DNA of 64,000 nucleotides from Limnanthes douglasii subsp. nivea (lineage: Eukaryota > Streptophyta > Magnoliopsida > Brassicales > Limnanthaceae): contig JAUPFV010000001.1 in assembly GCA_036936605.1 (NCBI GenBank), forward strand, positions 117,374,771 through 117,438,770, written 5' to 3'. The notes under the pieces were generated by a model. The model was not told the origin of the DNA. It worked only from the letters and a program-made list of their open reading frames with translations, and made no database searches. How positions within the stretch are numbered: the stretch's first letter is position 1; every line of letters begins with the position of its first letter. Below are positions 38,182-49,756 of this stretch, one piece after another. Made by a program: the position numbers and the translations under genes.

Positions 38182-39309
38182 CTCCAAAGGATGTGTTAAA
38201 TTTTTTAACATGTTATAGAAAATAGTTTTCACTTATAACTTAGACTCAATAGAAATACAACTTTAGCGTTTCTTGAATTTCTTAGAAAAAATTCTCATTT
38301 CCTGAAAAATCATTTTCGATAACCAAACACATTTTGACATTATTTTCCGTTTTCAGTGAAAATGAGAACATTAAAACCTTTCACAAACTAAACACGGCCT
38401 TAATAGTTGATATTGACCCATCTTCAACATGAAGTATATACTAGCATAATTGAGGTTGTCCTATCTTCAACATCAAGTATATACTAATGCTTCTATTGCT
38501 CCAGTGATAGAGTGACAATTGGACGTGCCTTGGATCTTCCTGTCTACTTTGGAGATGCTGGCAGTCGAGAGGTAAGCAAAATGAATACAAAAGTAAAGCC
38601 TTGTACAAGCAGGATCATTGAAGTGCTCTTGATGGACGAATAGGTACTCCATAAAATTGGTGCTGGACGAGCGTGCGCTGCTGCAATAACTCTAGATTCA
38701 CCCGGTGCAAATTATAGATGTGTTTGGGCCCTGAGCAAGTATTTCCCGAATGTGAAGACTTTTGTTCGAGCTCACGATGTTGATCATGGCCTCAATTTAG
38801 AAAAGGCTGGGGCTACTGCGGTAATAGCCTGTTGGTCTAATGTTTCCTCTATACTTTAGCATTTAATAGACTATAATTATCTTTTTCTACCCAATACTCG
38901 TAGGTTGTCCCAGAGACTTTGGAACCCAGTCTGCAGTTAGCATCTGCTGTTCTTGCACAGGTAAAGTGACTGTTTTGTCAATGTTACTGCTGTCTTTGCT
39001 TTGTGTGTAGTACATTCTTACCGTCTCTCTGTACAGGCTAAACTACCCATGTCAGAGATTGCAACGGCAATCAACGAATTCAGATCTCGTCACTTATCTG
39101 AGTTGACTGAGGTACTATATTCATACAAGTGTAGAAATTTATGCCTATGTTTGTAATATTTTTCTAATTACTTATTGATTCGGCAGTTATCAGAGGAAAG
39201 TGGGAGTTCGCTTGGTTATGGATATTCACGTATTATGATGAAACCCAAAAGTCAATCTTCGGATTCCTCAGATGATAACCAAATCACTGAAGGGACACTT
39301 GCCATTTAA
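31029..39309 (+). CDS. KEA2: Plastid K+ efflux antiporter, KEA1/KEA2 type
   Basis: Predicted K+/H+ exchanger (CPA2 family) of the plastid inner envelope, known in plants to set stromal ion and pH balance and plastid development. Twenty coding exons: 31029-32653, 33027-33198, 33276-33366, 33546-33682, 33770-33829, 33940-34059, 34347-34415, 34932-34997, 35620-35709, 35999-36103, 36187-36315, 36527-36736, 36848-36997, 37536-37589, 37684-37742, 38505-38571, 38644-38820, 38904-38960, 39037-39111, 39187-39309. All introns are GT-AG and the frame closes at 1,211 aa, close to the family's roughly 1,170-1,190. Residues 1 to about 60 look like a transit peptide. About 140-370 is an acidic coiled coil ([20 protein letters not shown]). 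The exchanger domain spans about 605-985 ([21 protein letters not shown]). A C-terminal RCK/KTN domain has the nucleotide-binding GFGRVG at 1020-1025. The end, TEGTLAI, is typical of KEA1/2. KEA1 and KEA2 cannot be told apart here. Confidence 0.96.
34527..34676 (+). repeat. 75-bp perfect tandem duplication in a KEA intron
   Basis: In the intron between coding exons 7 and 8, a 75-bp block (34527-34601, starting ATCTATCTGTCCATATTAAT) is immediately repeated at 34602-34676 with no difference seen. It contains GCATGCATGC. It is away from the splice sites. Confidence 0.9.
38006..38399. mobile_element. Probable Tourist-like MITE in KEA intron 15
   Basis: Left end GGTTGCGTTGTGTTCGTG and right end, reverse-complemented, GGCCGTGTTTAGTTTGTG form imperfect terminal inverted repeats. 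They are bordered by TAA (38003-38005) and TTA (38400-38402), consistent with the 3-bp TWA targets of PIF/Harbinger MITEs. GGCCnTGTTT-like ends are usual for this group. An (AT)n tract (38145-38178) sits inside. This insertion explains much of the unusual length of this intron (762 bp). Confidence 0.6.
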
Positions 39310-39715
39310 GAAATCAAGTGTCATGGACTCGTGGGCATTTACCCTCTGTTATTAGAAAACAAAATATAGTCATTGGACAAGAGTATTGCTTCTTCATACC
39401 AATTGTACAGACAAATTTCTGGAAGAAAATAGAAAAGGAAAATTGCCAATGAAATCAATGAAATTTTGTTTTTACAGATCCACATAGATCTGCGAAAAGC
39501 GTCTTATTGTCAATGCAACATTAGAAAAAAACAACATAGGGTTACAAGAACATTGTTCCAAGTTTTTTCTTGAGGAAATAAATAAATAAATTCAAACTCA
39601 TAACAAGTTTCTAGTTTTGTATGATGTCATCACGAGTAAACCCACAATATCTGTAGGCAAAGCCAGAGGACACACTGTATAAGCTTCTCTTTTTCCCTTA
39701 AGTGTCACTTGATTG

Positions 39716-42652
39716 TTACAGTTTTGCAGCAGAAAGATCTAACCGTGCTTCAAAATGCTCTATCCCAGTTTTGCTTTGTTGTTTTCTACGAAGAATAGAA
39801 ACCTGCAACATAAAATTAATAAAAAATTAAATCATAATTCTTTTCTAGAGTTAGAGATAGAAAGAATACTGTTAAAATCTTGAGTCGAAAGAATCATGAT
39901 TCGTGTTATACCTTGGGCTTCTCTAAAGAACTTCCAAAATATCCTATACCAAAGGATGATGACGAATAAGCCGCTGCTATCTCTACTGCTTTCAGCTTTG
40001 GCAGATTCCCTACCATCGCCGGAGCAACTACTTGTGCAAGTAGAATCCCAGCACTTTTATCAGTACAATTATGACAGCTGTCATGAACAAAAGACCGTAG
40101 AATCTTCAAGCAAGCAGAAGCAGGACCAGCCTGTGAACTAAGCATGAAAATTACCTTGTAAGGCTCACATAATATCCATTGTTAGGCTTTGAACACTAGT
40201 TGGTCCTCAGACTATGAAATGCTATAAGAATTTAGTCCCATGATTTCACAACGTCAACACCAATACTCCCACGAGTTATAGAAATCAGTTGGGAGAAAAG
40301 TCAAACATGGCTAGCCCCGGGAAATAACCTTCATACTTAGTGGTGTAATGTTTTGAAGCCAATGGGATTAAATTCTCAAACACATCATAGTCAGGTGGGT
40401 ACTAATCCCACTCAAAGCCTCCATTCTCTCAAGCATTGAGATATCACTAAAAAGATAAACCAGAGAGCGAAACCATACAGTGACAGAGAGTGACAGCATT
40501 CTCGGGCTGCAAAGCCTTTCATCAAATACTCTCCGGCACCGCTAACACAGCAACCGGCTATAAAAGGAGCTTCAAATGGGCCTGTTGAGGAAGCCCAACA
40601 ACCTGAACCATAGGTTGCTGCTAAACCCACACGCCCACTTACCTGATGCATATTCCCCAGTAAGTTTTTAATTGTATATTTAGAACTCAACCTAAGAAGA
40701 AAGACATATTATGGTATACCTTAAGCGCAATGCCACCACTTGAGGCACCACATGCTATGCGTCCTTCATCGTCAATACAAATAACACCAACGGTGTCCAT
40801 AACATTATCCTCATCTAAAGCACATGGAAGACCGCCAGCATTCCCATTTAGAGGACTCTGAACTCGAGTTTCTACCTTGTGCAGATATAGTTATTTAGTT
40901 AGAGAATATCTTGAAATCAGAGAAGACAACTTCATCTAGTAGCATGAAAGGCAGCCCTACTTTCAGGATTCATGATTTACGCCATTTTGGATTATAAGCA
41001 AAAACGGTTAGTACAATTTTTGGGGATTGAAATTTACTCCCTCCGCTTCCAAATCAATTAATAGTCAAGAGTTTCCTGGCTTAAACGTGGTTTTATAAAA
41101 TCAACGCATTTATTTTAAATTCAACCAGTTTTATTCAATTTTAAATGAACATTAGTTTCGTAAAGTGACTCTACCTTTTGCGAATAAAAAGGAGCAACTA
41201 TATAGCTGTGCAAAAACCATGAAAGACAAGTAATTTGAAATGGAGGAGTACATACTTTAACTTATAAGCTCACAAAACGTGAAAGACTACAAAATTAATT
41301 TCGGTTAGGTTTTTTTAAATTTTTGTGACATTTTTTTTTCTAGATATTTTTCCCTCACTTCTTTTCTATGTATGTTTTAAATTGTTTATAGTTCTACTTT
41401 TCACTTAATAATGTCGTTTTTAGTTCTTCCTATGCATGTTAGTTTGAAAAACATGATAAGATTGGAAATGAAAGTTATCTACTTGTTTAAAACATAAAAA
41501 GAGAGAATACCCGACTTGTTCTCCCGAGCACTGAAAGAACATCCTTCAGAAAAATAATTTATTTGAGCCTTGGCATCAACAAGCATGCTCTTGTACTTCT
41601 TCCATTGTGTTTTTGCCTTATCTGTCACTAGCCACTGGTTTCGCAAGAAAAAAAGAAAACACAGCTTCAATTGGTCGAAGCCAGAAAAAGCAAGCTGTCT
41701 AAACTATATTATATAAGGAAATAAACTAAATATATTTAACAAAAATCATTAAAATCCAATCACCTGATCGATTTCTGTTCCATTAACTGAAGATATACCT
41801 TGGACCTCTGCCCATTTGCGAGCACCTTCACCGACTAAGAACCTGAGTAAGCATTCAAGTAGGTTACTACTTGTTATAAAGCGTTATATAAGTCGCTAAA
41901 TATATGAGCTAATCAAAAGTAGCTATTACATGGGAGGTATTCGACCTAAAATTGAAGATCCCATCATTTGTTCCTTCACCAATAAAGCAGCGATCTTTAT
42001 GGCATTTCGAACACCTGTTGAGCAACTAACAAAATAGATTATCAGTAATTTTGGCCGAATTCAGCTATAACAGTACTTCCTTTCGGGTTAACTTAGTTGT
42101 AAAAAGGGTACCTGGCACTGCTCCTACTGCTCCATATACAGCTGAGTGACCATCCATAAGACTTGCGTCACACTCAACACGGCCTTCTTCTGTCAAGTTG
42201 GAGCCTCGACCAGCATTCGTGCTCGGATCATCCTACATTTATCATACATTAAGCATTGAAAAGGAAGATATATGGTGATACAGACAATTATACAGCTAAA
42301 ATATAGCTAATACACTACCTCTAAAACTTCTATAGCAGCACTGACAGCATCGATACACCCACCAGGACCCTAAATTCGTAACCAAAAACACATATCACAT
42401 ACACGAATGCTGAAATTTATTAAGAAACTAGAACAAAATAAGCATACTAGAATTCCCAGCTCAATTTGAAAAAAAACAGCACTATAAATTAGTGAAGAAG
42501 ACTACCTTTCGGAGAATGGTGGCAGCAGCGAGACACGATCGTTTCATGGCAGACCTGAGAGCTTTCTCGCCGGAAAAGGCGTGGAATCCGGCACCGACAT
42601 GGACTGCAACGAAGAATCTGGGTGTTTCGTCTCCAATTTCACTGGTAGACAT
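39716..42652 (-). CDS. Threonine aspartase (taspase-like, Ntn hydrolase)
   Basis: Member of the asparaginase-2/taspase family: an inactive precursor cleaves itself before a Thr, which becomes the N-terminal nucleophile of the beta chain. Ten exons on the minus strand: 42652-42506, 42369-42319, 42232-42112, 42014-41930, 41842-41764, 41634-41511, 40871-40720, 40642-40479, 40137-39912, 39802-39716. The frame closes at 411 aa, near the roughly 408 aa of the Arabidopsis homologue. Visible motifs are [12 protein letters not shown] near the start, [17 protein letters not shown], the cleavage/nucleophile site DTVGVI with Thr about 229, [10 protein letters not shown] and [10 protein letters not shown]. 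There is no transit peptide, so it is probably cytosolic or nuclear. The ATG at 42652 is the first in frame; the open frame upstream of it has none. It converges on the KEA gene with about 400 bp between stop codons. Plant substrates are not known from sequence. Confidence 0.94.
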
Positions 42653-43395
42653 TGGTTGTAGTTCGTGTATTCGCGATTGTAGACACAAACTACTCCGGTG
42701 TTTGTTAGTCAGAGTTTGATTCGTCAAAGATTTGAGAACTGAAACAGGCGAATCATAGAAACTGCATGTTGTTCTTGTTTTTCACATATGAACGACCTTT
42801 CGTTTTGCATTAAAAAAATCGTTTTATTTATTCAATGAAACGGCGGACAGTTTTCTTCTTGCATTTTGTCGTGACTATGAACCAAACCGGATTCAATAAA
42901 ACACGGTGGATTCTGTCGGTTGTTATTAAACCCAGGTTTGGTTTTGGAAACCGAATTTAATATGATTTGGATTCTGTTTTCGTTTATCCGAAAACCGTAT
43001 CAAATCTTACCCAAAATCTAAGGACCACAATATATACCTAAAAGATTAAATATTTTAGATACTTTTTTAATAAATAATTTAATATTTTAAATCTAATAAT
43101 TAATATTTATAGTAACAAAAGTATATTTTATCTGCATTCACAAGACTGGTTTTTAAAAAGATTAATAAAATGATACATAACTATTAAAATATATTTGTGC
43201 ATTAACAAAGGTAAATACCAATGCATGGTTCGCGAATTAACAATAAATAAATTGACACACAACAAAAATCAAAACCCACGATTAATATAAGAATAACGAG
43301 TGTTATGTGCTAAGAGCAACATAACTACTACGCGAACGAGAAACCAAACAAGCATACGATAGAATAAGACTAATGTGTCCGAACGTCCATCATGA
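42653..43395. other. Taspase 5' flank and gene-free DNA
   Basis: The first 130 bp upstream of the ATG probably contains the taspase 5' UTR and promoter. From about 42890 the sequence has GGTTTGGTTTTGG-type short repeats and then AT-rich DNA. No other gene is seen. Confidence 0.5.
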
Positions 43396-43409
43396 AGTAA
43401 TATTTGTTA

Positions 43410-45523
43410 GTCATGCTATTTCATTCAATCTTTGGGCTGCTTTTATAAAGAATAATTCTTTTGGGCTAGTATTATGCATAGTATTTACTGTCTTAAGCAT
43501 CATCCTTTACAAGTCAGTCCTTTGAAATCTGGTTCTTTGATTTGGAAAAGAATGATTAATGTTAGAGATAAAGCTGAAAGCTTTATTAAATGGAAAATTG
43601 GTAATGGTTTGGTTGATTTTTGGTTAGATAATTGGACTGATTCTGGTCCGTTTATATCTTTTAATAGTATTGATAACAATCTTTGGTTCACCCTTGAGAA
43701 GGTTAGATCTTATTGGTCTAACAATTCTTGAGATTTGTCTTCTGTGTTCAGTTGCATCAATCCTGATATAATTGATTGTATAAACAGATTGCATATTGAT
43801 GATAGTAGGCCTGATTTAATGTTATGGAGCCTTGCTAAGAGTGGAAATTATAATCTTAAAGATACTTGGGAGGGTGTTAGAACTAGGTTCAATACTGATT
43901 CTGTCTTTAGAAACATTTGGAATACCTTAACCCCTAGTAAAAGTTCGTTCATTCATTGGAAGATTCTTAAAAACTATGTTTCTGTTGATTCTTAAAAACT
44001 ATGTTTCTGTTGATTCTGTGCTTCAAAATAGAGGTGTTATCATGGCTTCTAAGTGTCAGGTCTGTGATTGTTGTGAGTTTATTAATATCTTTTTATCTCT
44101 TGTGATTTTTCCTGGTCAATATGGATCCACTTTGCTGTTATTTTTAGAATTTACAGGCAGATGAATATCAAGTATATATCAGAGTTATGGCAAGGTGCTA
44201 GGCTACTAAAACTCAGGTTTCTACCTATCTCTTATTCTTCACAATATATGGAAAGCTAGAAATCTGTTAAAAAATAAAGGCATTAAAACATCGAGTGTTG
44301 CAATCATAAACCATATTAATTCCATCATTCACAATCTTGATAAGAAGAAGGTTATTAGCAAAGCTCATTGGTCTTCTTGCCCTAAGGTTGCTATCAGTTT
44401 TGGTTGTATTAATCATATTAGAGTTGCTAATATGCCTGTGTATGTGAAGTGGGATTTGCCTCCTTCTGGGAGGCTAAAGATGAATGTGGATGCTTCTTGT
44501 TTAAGGAGTGGTGAGGCTAGTGGTTCAGTTATTATTCGTGATAGTATTGGTAACCTGGTTAAAGGTCAGAGTTATCTGTATGGTAAGACTTCTCCTTTAT
44601 TTGCTGAGGTTCAGGCTATCTTAGATGGGTTACTAATCTGTAAAGTTAATAGCTGGTACTTAGTAGACATAGAATCTGATTATTTAACTGCTATTAATTG
44701 GATTACCAACAAGTCTTCTGATTTAGCTTGGTTTATTAAGCCTGTCATTCATTGCATTCGTAAGTTGATTCACAACAGCATGACTATTGCTCATGTTTTC
44801 AGGGAGCAAAATCATGTTGCTGGTTGGCTTGCTCAATATACTATTAGACATAAATCTATTTATAACATATCTGTTACTTATATTCCTCATGAATTAAAAA
44901 CAATCATGATTTTGGAGGCTTTAGATCTGGGTTACATAACTGTTTGATAAATTACCTGGTTAAGCTTTACATATTGAATGCTTGAATGTTGATCTGATTT
45001 GAGCCTTTCTTTGTGTCTTTTGGTGTTGCTTTTCCCTATCCGTGGATGTTCTTCTTCCGTTATGCTGGATGGCTCGGAGGCATTGTGGTTGTTTCTTTGT
45101 CTTTGATTAGGCATTGTGGCTGTTTCTTTGTCTTTGATTTGGATTTGGTTGCTGCCTTTCCTTGCTATCTTGGTGTTGGGTTTGGGAAGGTTGCTTGTTG
45201 ATAGTGAGGCCATTTGTATGGAGGATGTTTCATTCTTGAAGTGGCGATGTGTGTTGTTGAAGCTTCTTTTATGCTTCTATGGTTCTAAGTGGAGCGGGTG
45301 TCTTCCTGTCGTTGTTTCAAAGCTGCTTGGTTCTTTGTTGTTTTGAATTGAAGTTAGTGAAGAGTCTTTGCTTTTATAATTCTAGTGTGGTTAGTGAAGA
45401 GACTAGGGTTTCATTAATGTTTCAATTTGGGCTTTAGGGTTTGTTTAGCGCCCTTTGATTTCAAACTTGAAGTCCCGCGTTTGTAAAATCATCTTTATTT
45501 TAATAAATATTTCATTTAAAAAA
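43410..45523 (+). mobile_element. 5'-truncated LINE with RNase H domain
   Basis: Boundaries come from a 14-bp imperfect direct repeat: AGTAATATTTGTTA at 43396-43409 and AGTAATACTTGTCA at 45524-45537 (12 of 14 identical). The right copy follows an A-rich end (TTTCATTTAAAAAA). The insert holds only the C-terminal part of a LINE polyprotein plus RNase H, then about 580 bp of T/G-rich 3' UTR. The two mismatches in the duplication suggest an older insertion than the LINE at 13368-15418. Confidence 0.78.
43440..44947 (+). pseudogene. LINE C-terminal region and plant-type RNase H
   Basis: Frames starting at 43474 show the region after RT in plant LINEs (SLIWKRMINVRDKAESFIKW, then GNGLVDFWLDNW). A TGA near 43731 breaks the frame. 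A 25-bp tandem duplication (43962-43986 / 43987-44011) then shifts it at the start of the zinc-binding segment. From 44432 to 44947 an uninterrupted 171-residue frame carries RNase H: MNVDASCLRSGEASGSVIIR, FAEVQAILDGL, ESDYLTAI and a C-terminal AHVFREQNHVAGWLA. The acidic residues D, E, D are in place. The element is not functional as a whole. Confidence 0.85.
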
Positions 45524-45632
45524 AGTAATACTTGTCAACATAACGAAGGATAACATGTTTGAAGATTCTTTATGAGGAACGACCGACATTTAAAATAGTT
45601 TTGACATGATTCATATATGTAATAAGTGAGTA

Positions 45633-45636
<4 letters not shown>

Positions 45637-45670
<34 letters not shown>
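45637..45670. repeat. (AT)n microsatellite
   Basis: About 17 AT units. It lies just upstream of the probable LTR end of the Tat fragment at 45834. Confidence 0.9.
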
Positions 45671-45672
<2 letters not shown>

Positions 45673-45699
45673 TCTATAAAAAAAAATATAAATAGAAGG

Positions 45700-47510
45700 G
45701 TAAATGCAAATAATACTTTTTTCGAAGTAAAAACAATATACAAAATTTTACATTTTTACTCTTAAAGGTTTTTTTTCTTTCGTGAACTCACATTTGTATC
45801 TTTAGCATCCGATTAGATATAATTCTCTTACCAAATTTAGCGCCGTCTATGAGAACTTCTCTTACCGTATCAAAACCAACTAACCAATGATGACAAAGAG
45901 ATCGGGAGTCGAAAGGGACAACCCAGATACCCGGCTGGGTCGGGGTTACCCAACAACTAGTCCAAGAGCAGTGGTACGACAACTGACTGAAAAAGTTAGT
46001 TTAGAGCAAACCTAGACCTTAGGCGTTGCAATATACCAGCAACAGGTGACTGGGGAAGTTGGGATTACTGTCGTCGACCCACCAGTCAAGGTCATATATG
46101 AGACTTAATATGGAGGAGGCCAACCCGAAAACGATCTTGTAGACCCAATAGTCGTCGTGAACACCGACCTTGCGGCAGTTCAAGGATATTACCCCCCTCT
46201 GAAACAAGGTATGTCAGCACACCATCTAATATCCAATTGTTGGAATTGCAGATGGAGGATATGAGATCCGAAAAAGTCAAGGTGATCCCGTCATAGATCG
46301 AGAGAGACCATGAGGCTCGGGCAAGAATGTAAAAAATGACTGAGACACTTTAACTATTAACAAAATCGTTTATGTCAGATAACAAATAGAAGAAATTTTT
46401 GGGTTGGGAGGTCAGTAAGGCCAATCAAATAGTTAGAGAGATACAAAAAAATAAGGAGCACGAAGGTAAAGGTAGTTAAGATAAACAAGATAAAAAGAAG
46501 CGTAAGGTCCCGAGCGCGATGAACAATCAATTAACACAATTTCCAAGAATACAAAGGGTATAACGAGGTCGAGTATGGTGAGAGACCAAAAATAGAGGGC
46601 TGTGTTTCTAATAGAAGTCCCACTTTGCGAGGAAGATCCTAAAAAACAAGCTACCACGAAAATTTGATCCACACTAGTGTGTGTTTAACGATAGCTCAGG
46701 AGAGCCTAAAGATCATCTAGAATAATTCATAAATATGATAATGACGTTCAACCCTAATAATCTCCTGTTGTGTCGAGCTTTCTCCATAATGGTTAAAAGA
46801 AGCTCAATCGACTGGTTCAACATCCTACAAAAGGGGACGATCCGTGAATTTGAAGGCTTGATGAGCACATTCAGGAATCTCTTTATGGAGATTAAAGAGC
46901 ATAAAAAAGATGATTTATCCATAATGAACGTGTATCAATGATAAGTAGAAACAATCAAAATTTATGTGAAGAGATTCATCCTTGAAATGAATACGTTGTC
47001 CACCTGCAAAGAAGATGTAGTGTTGGCCTCGTTCCAGAAAGGATTATATACCCGAGGGCATTGTACGACGATCTCCAATAATTCCCAATCAAAACCATAG
47101 GTGGCATTCTTTCAAGACCATACCATTCATAAAAGTGGATAATTCGAAAAGAGGAGCATCTGCTCATCCGAACCCCCAATCGCCAAAGCCTTCATCACTA
47201 GATAAAAAATAGAGAAAATGGGCCAGATGAAATGACGTTGGATGCGACGAGCTCACTCACATCTCACCGAACAGACTGATGTCCTCTTATTTTGATAAAC
47301 CCGCTGATGCCTCACCCCACTAACAGAGAATATCACCATAATTTACAAAAAGACTAACGAAAAAATGAGATATCAACTACCTCATCATATGCTGGTCTCG
47401 AACAATGACTGTGCTCATAGTTTTTATTGCGCTTACCATAATGACCATGTACATTCCACCATTGATTGTTAGCAACTAGGAGAATAAAACATTATAGTCG
47501 AATGACGATT
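45700..47510 (+). pseudogene. Decayed 5' part of a Tat element (LTR end, PBS, gag)
   Basis: A likely LTR end (TTACCA, 45833) is followed by TTTAGCGCCGTCTATGAG, nearly the TTTGGCGCCGTCTGTGGG that follows the LTR in many Tat elements, so it is the PBS. Gag begins near 45887 (MTKRSGVERD). The capsid-like part is clear at 46735-46940 (LLLCRAFSIMVKRSSIDWF). A knuckle-like CAYHNDHVHSTIDC lies near 47430-47470. Several stops interrupt it. Sequence after 47510 no longer resembles the element, so it is truncated there. It differs from the Tat family at 1-5224 in PBS and gag. Confidence 0.75.
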
Positions 47511-48001
47511 TACTGGTTTAAACCTGTATATTTATATAGATGATCTGGATATTTATATAAATAATGTGATATATAAGAAAGAAAGTATTCAAACATGTGT
47601 AATAAAAAATTCTAAATAGTTTAAGCACATTACATTCGATATAATTCTTCTTTAATTAATATTTTTAATGAAATAAATGTTTTTGTTTTCTAAATTTTTA
47701 AAACTGAAAAAATAGCGGAAGTTAAAACTCCATTTTTTTCTTATAGAAAATTATTTGTTTTTTTAAAATTGAATAAATTTAATTTAAAATAAACATGTTA
47801 AAAAATAAAATAAAAACTATATACAACTATAATACTATTAAATAAGACTATTGAAATATAACTGTTTGTCAATTAAAATTAGTTGCGTTGTGGAGGACAT
47901 TATTGATGGTATTGCAAAGGATGATTTATCACTAGGCATCCAATTATAAAATCAACTACCACTTATTCATCCAAAAAACATTAACTTTACTAATTGATAC
48001 T
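47511..48001. other. Gene-free AT-rich interval
   Basis: Sequence between the Tat fragment and the TRIM array. Nothing recognised. Confidence 0.5.
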
Positions 48002-48006
48002 TAAAC

Positions 48007-48243
48007 TGTTAGGGTAGCGACCAAAGTTCCACATCCCACATCGGTAAAACATGGGAAGGATCAATGGTATATAAGTGAGAACATATCTCAACTAGTATGA
48101 GGCCTTTTGGTAGGGGACCAAAAGCAAAGCCGTGCGGACCAGTGGGCCCAAAGCGGACAATATCATACTAGTGTTGAGATCGGTTGTGTTCTTACTTGTA
48201 TACGGAGGAGGAATATGCGGACCGGACACGCATATTCCCAACA
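48007..48243 (+). repeat. TRIM LTR copy A
   Basis: 237 bp, TGTTAGGG...CCCAACA. It includes ATCCCACATCGG near the start, a TATATAAG box near 48069-48076 that is a candidate promoter, and CAAAGCGGACAATATC. It is followed by the PBS at 48246-48258. Confidence 0.9.
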
Positions 48244-48245
48244 TG

Positions 48246-48258
48246 TGGTATCAGAGCT
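48246..48258 (+). promoter_or_regulatory. TRIM primer binding site (tRNA-iMet)
   Basis: TGGTATCAGAGCT matches the 3' end complement of plant initiator tRNA-Met. It lies two bases inside LTR A. The same site recurs after LTR B at about 48886-48898. Confidence 0.9.
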
Positions 48259-48654
48259 CCAGGCCCAGACAGTACGCGATGTGGTGGGTGATGTGGGTGA
48301 AAGTCTCATTAGTCGAACATGATGAATTAGTAGCCATGCTCAACATCCTTGTTTGGAGTGCCCGTGGTTTATCAAGCAGTGTGGCTTGATTTGAGGCTCA
48401 TCAAGCATTGTGGCTTGATTGGAGAGATCCTCGTTTGGAGTGCCCGTTGCTCATCAAGCAGTGTGGCTTGATTGGAGTGTATCAAGACGGTGGTACTTGT
48501 TTGGAGTGACGCTAAGGAACAAGGCAGGATGGTCGAGATGAGATAGATCCGCTGTAAAGGCTCAAGAGATCAGGCAGCCCCAACCTGATTAGAGTGAGCG
48601 GATGGATGTCAATTGAGAAGAGGCTAAAGTGGCACTTTGTTCGAGAGGAGGATT

Positions 48655-48883
48655 TGTTAGGGTAGCGACCAAAGTTCCACATCCCACATCGGTAATACAT
48701 GGGAAAGATTAGTGGTATATAAGTAAGAATATACCTCAACTAGTATGAGGCCTTTTGGTAGTGGACCAAATGCAAAGCCGTGAGGGCCTTCGGGTGCCAA
48801 AGCGGACAATATCATACTAGTGTTGAGATCGGTTGGGTTCCGTACTTATATACGGAGGAGGAATATGGGGTCATATTTCAACA
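48655..48883 (+). repeat. TRIM LTR copy B
   Basis: 229 bp, same start and TATATAAG box. It is missing a few bases near its 3' end relative to copy A (TATGGGGTCATATTTCAACA instead of the longer GCGGACCGGAC segment). Confidence 0.88.
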
Positions 48884-49293
48884 TGTGGTATCAGAGCTCC
48901 AGGCCCAGACAGTACGCGATGTGGTGGGTGATGTGGGTGAAATTCTCATTAGTCGAACATGATGAATTAGTAGCCATGCTCAAGATCCTTGTTTGGAGTG
49001 CCGTGGCTTATCAAGCGGTGTGGCTTGATTTGAGGCTCATCAAGCATTGTGGCTTGATTGGAGAGATCCTCGTTTGGAGTACCCGTTGCTCATCAAGCAG
49101 TGTGGCTTGATTGGAGTGTATCAAGACGGTGGTACTTGTTTGGAGTGGCGCTAAGGAACAAGGCAGGATGGTCGAGATCAGATAGATCCGCTGTAAAGGC
49201 TCTAGAGATCAGGCAGCCCCAAACTGATTAGAGTGAGCGGATGGATGTCAATTGAGAGGAGGCTAAAGTGGTACTTTGTTCGAGAGGAGGATT

Positions 49294-49580
49294 TGTTAGG
49301 GTAGCGACCAAAGTTCCACATCCCACATCGGTAAAACATGGGAAGGATCAATGGTATATAAGTGAGAACATATCTCAACTAGTATGAGGCCTTTTGGAAG
49401 TGGACCAAATGCAAAGCCGTGCGGCCCTTCGGGTGCCAAAGCGGACAATATCATACTAGTGTTGAGATCGGTTGTGTTCTTACTTATATACGGAGGCTAT
49501 CATACTAGTGTTGAGATCGGTTGTGTTCTTACTTGTATACGGAGGCGGAATATGCGGACCGGACCCGCATATTCCTAACA
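49294..49580 (+). repeat. TRIM LTR copy C with internal 49-bp duplication
   Basis: 287 bp. It is longer than the other copies because TATCATACTAGTGTTGAGAT and the following bases (49449-49497) are repeated at 49498-49546. It ends CCTAACA before the TAAAC flank. Confidence 0.88.
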
Positions 49581-49756
49581 TAAACCTCATGAAAATACCT
49601 ACAATAACTTTCACCTCCAATAAAATAACACGTGTTTTTACTCTCTATCTTTTTTTCCATTAAAAGTACCATTGGTTTTTGTTCTTGTAAGACGAACAAA
49701 TCTAGATCTATGAATGATATTTATTTAATTATTTTGGATTTTTTTTTCGCGAGACT

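Larger units (their letters stand above)
48007..49580 (+). mobile_element. Tandem TRIM retroelement: LTR-internal-LTR-internal-LTR
   Basis: Three LTR copies (48007-48243, 48655-48883, 49294-49580) alternate with two internal segments of about 411 bp. Each LTR starts TGTTAGGGTAGCGACC and ends ACA. The first two are followed by TGTGGTATCAGAGCTCC, which includes the initiator-Met tRNA primer site. Each internal segment ends in a purine-rich tract (CGAGAGGAGGA) just before the next LTR, the polypurine tract. The array is bordered by the same 5-mer TAAAC (48002-48006 and 49581-49585). Internal segments encode nothing. Small size, tRNA-Met PBS, PPT and no coding define a TRIM. A single duplication around three LTRs suggests that it integrated as, or grew by recombination into, a tandem array. 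Confidence 0.93.

Noticed and set aside
45013..45346. Hydrophobic plus-strand frames after the LINE RNase H
   Set aside because: They fall in the T/G-rich LINE 3' UTR; hydrophobicity follows from base composition.
48107..49578. Small repeated frames in the TRIM array
   Set aside because: They span LTR and internal non-coding repeats, and their copies differ by frameshifts; TRIMs carry no genes.
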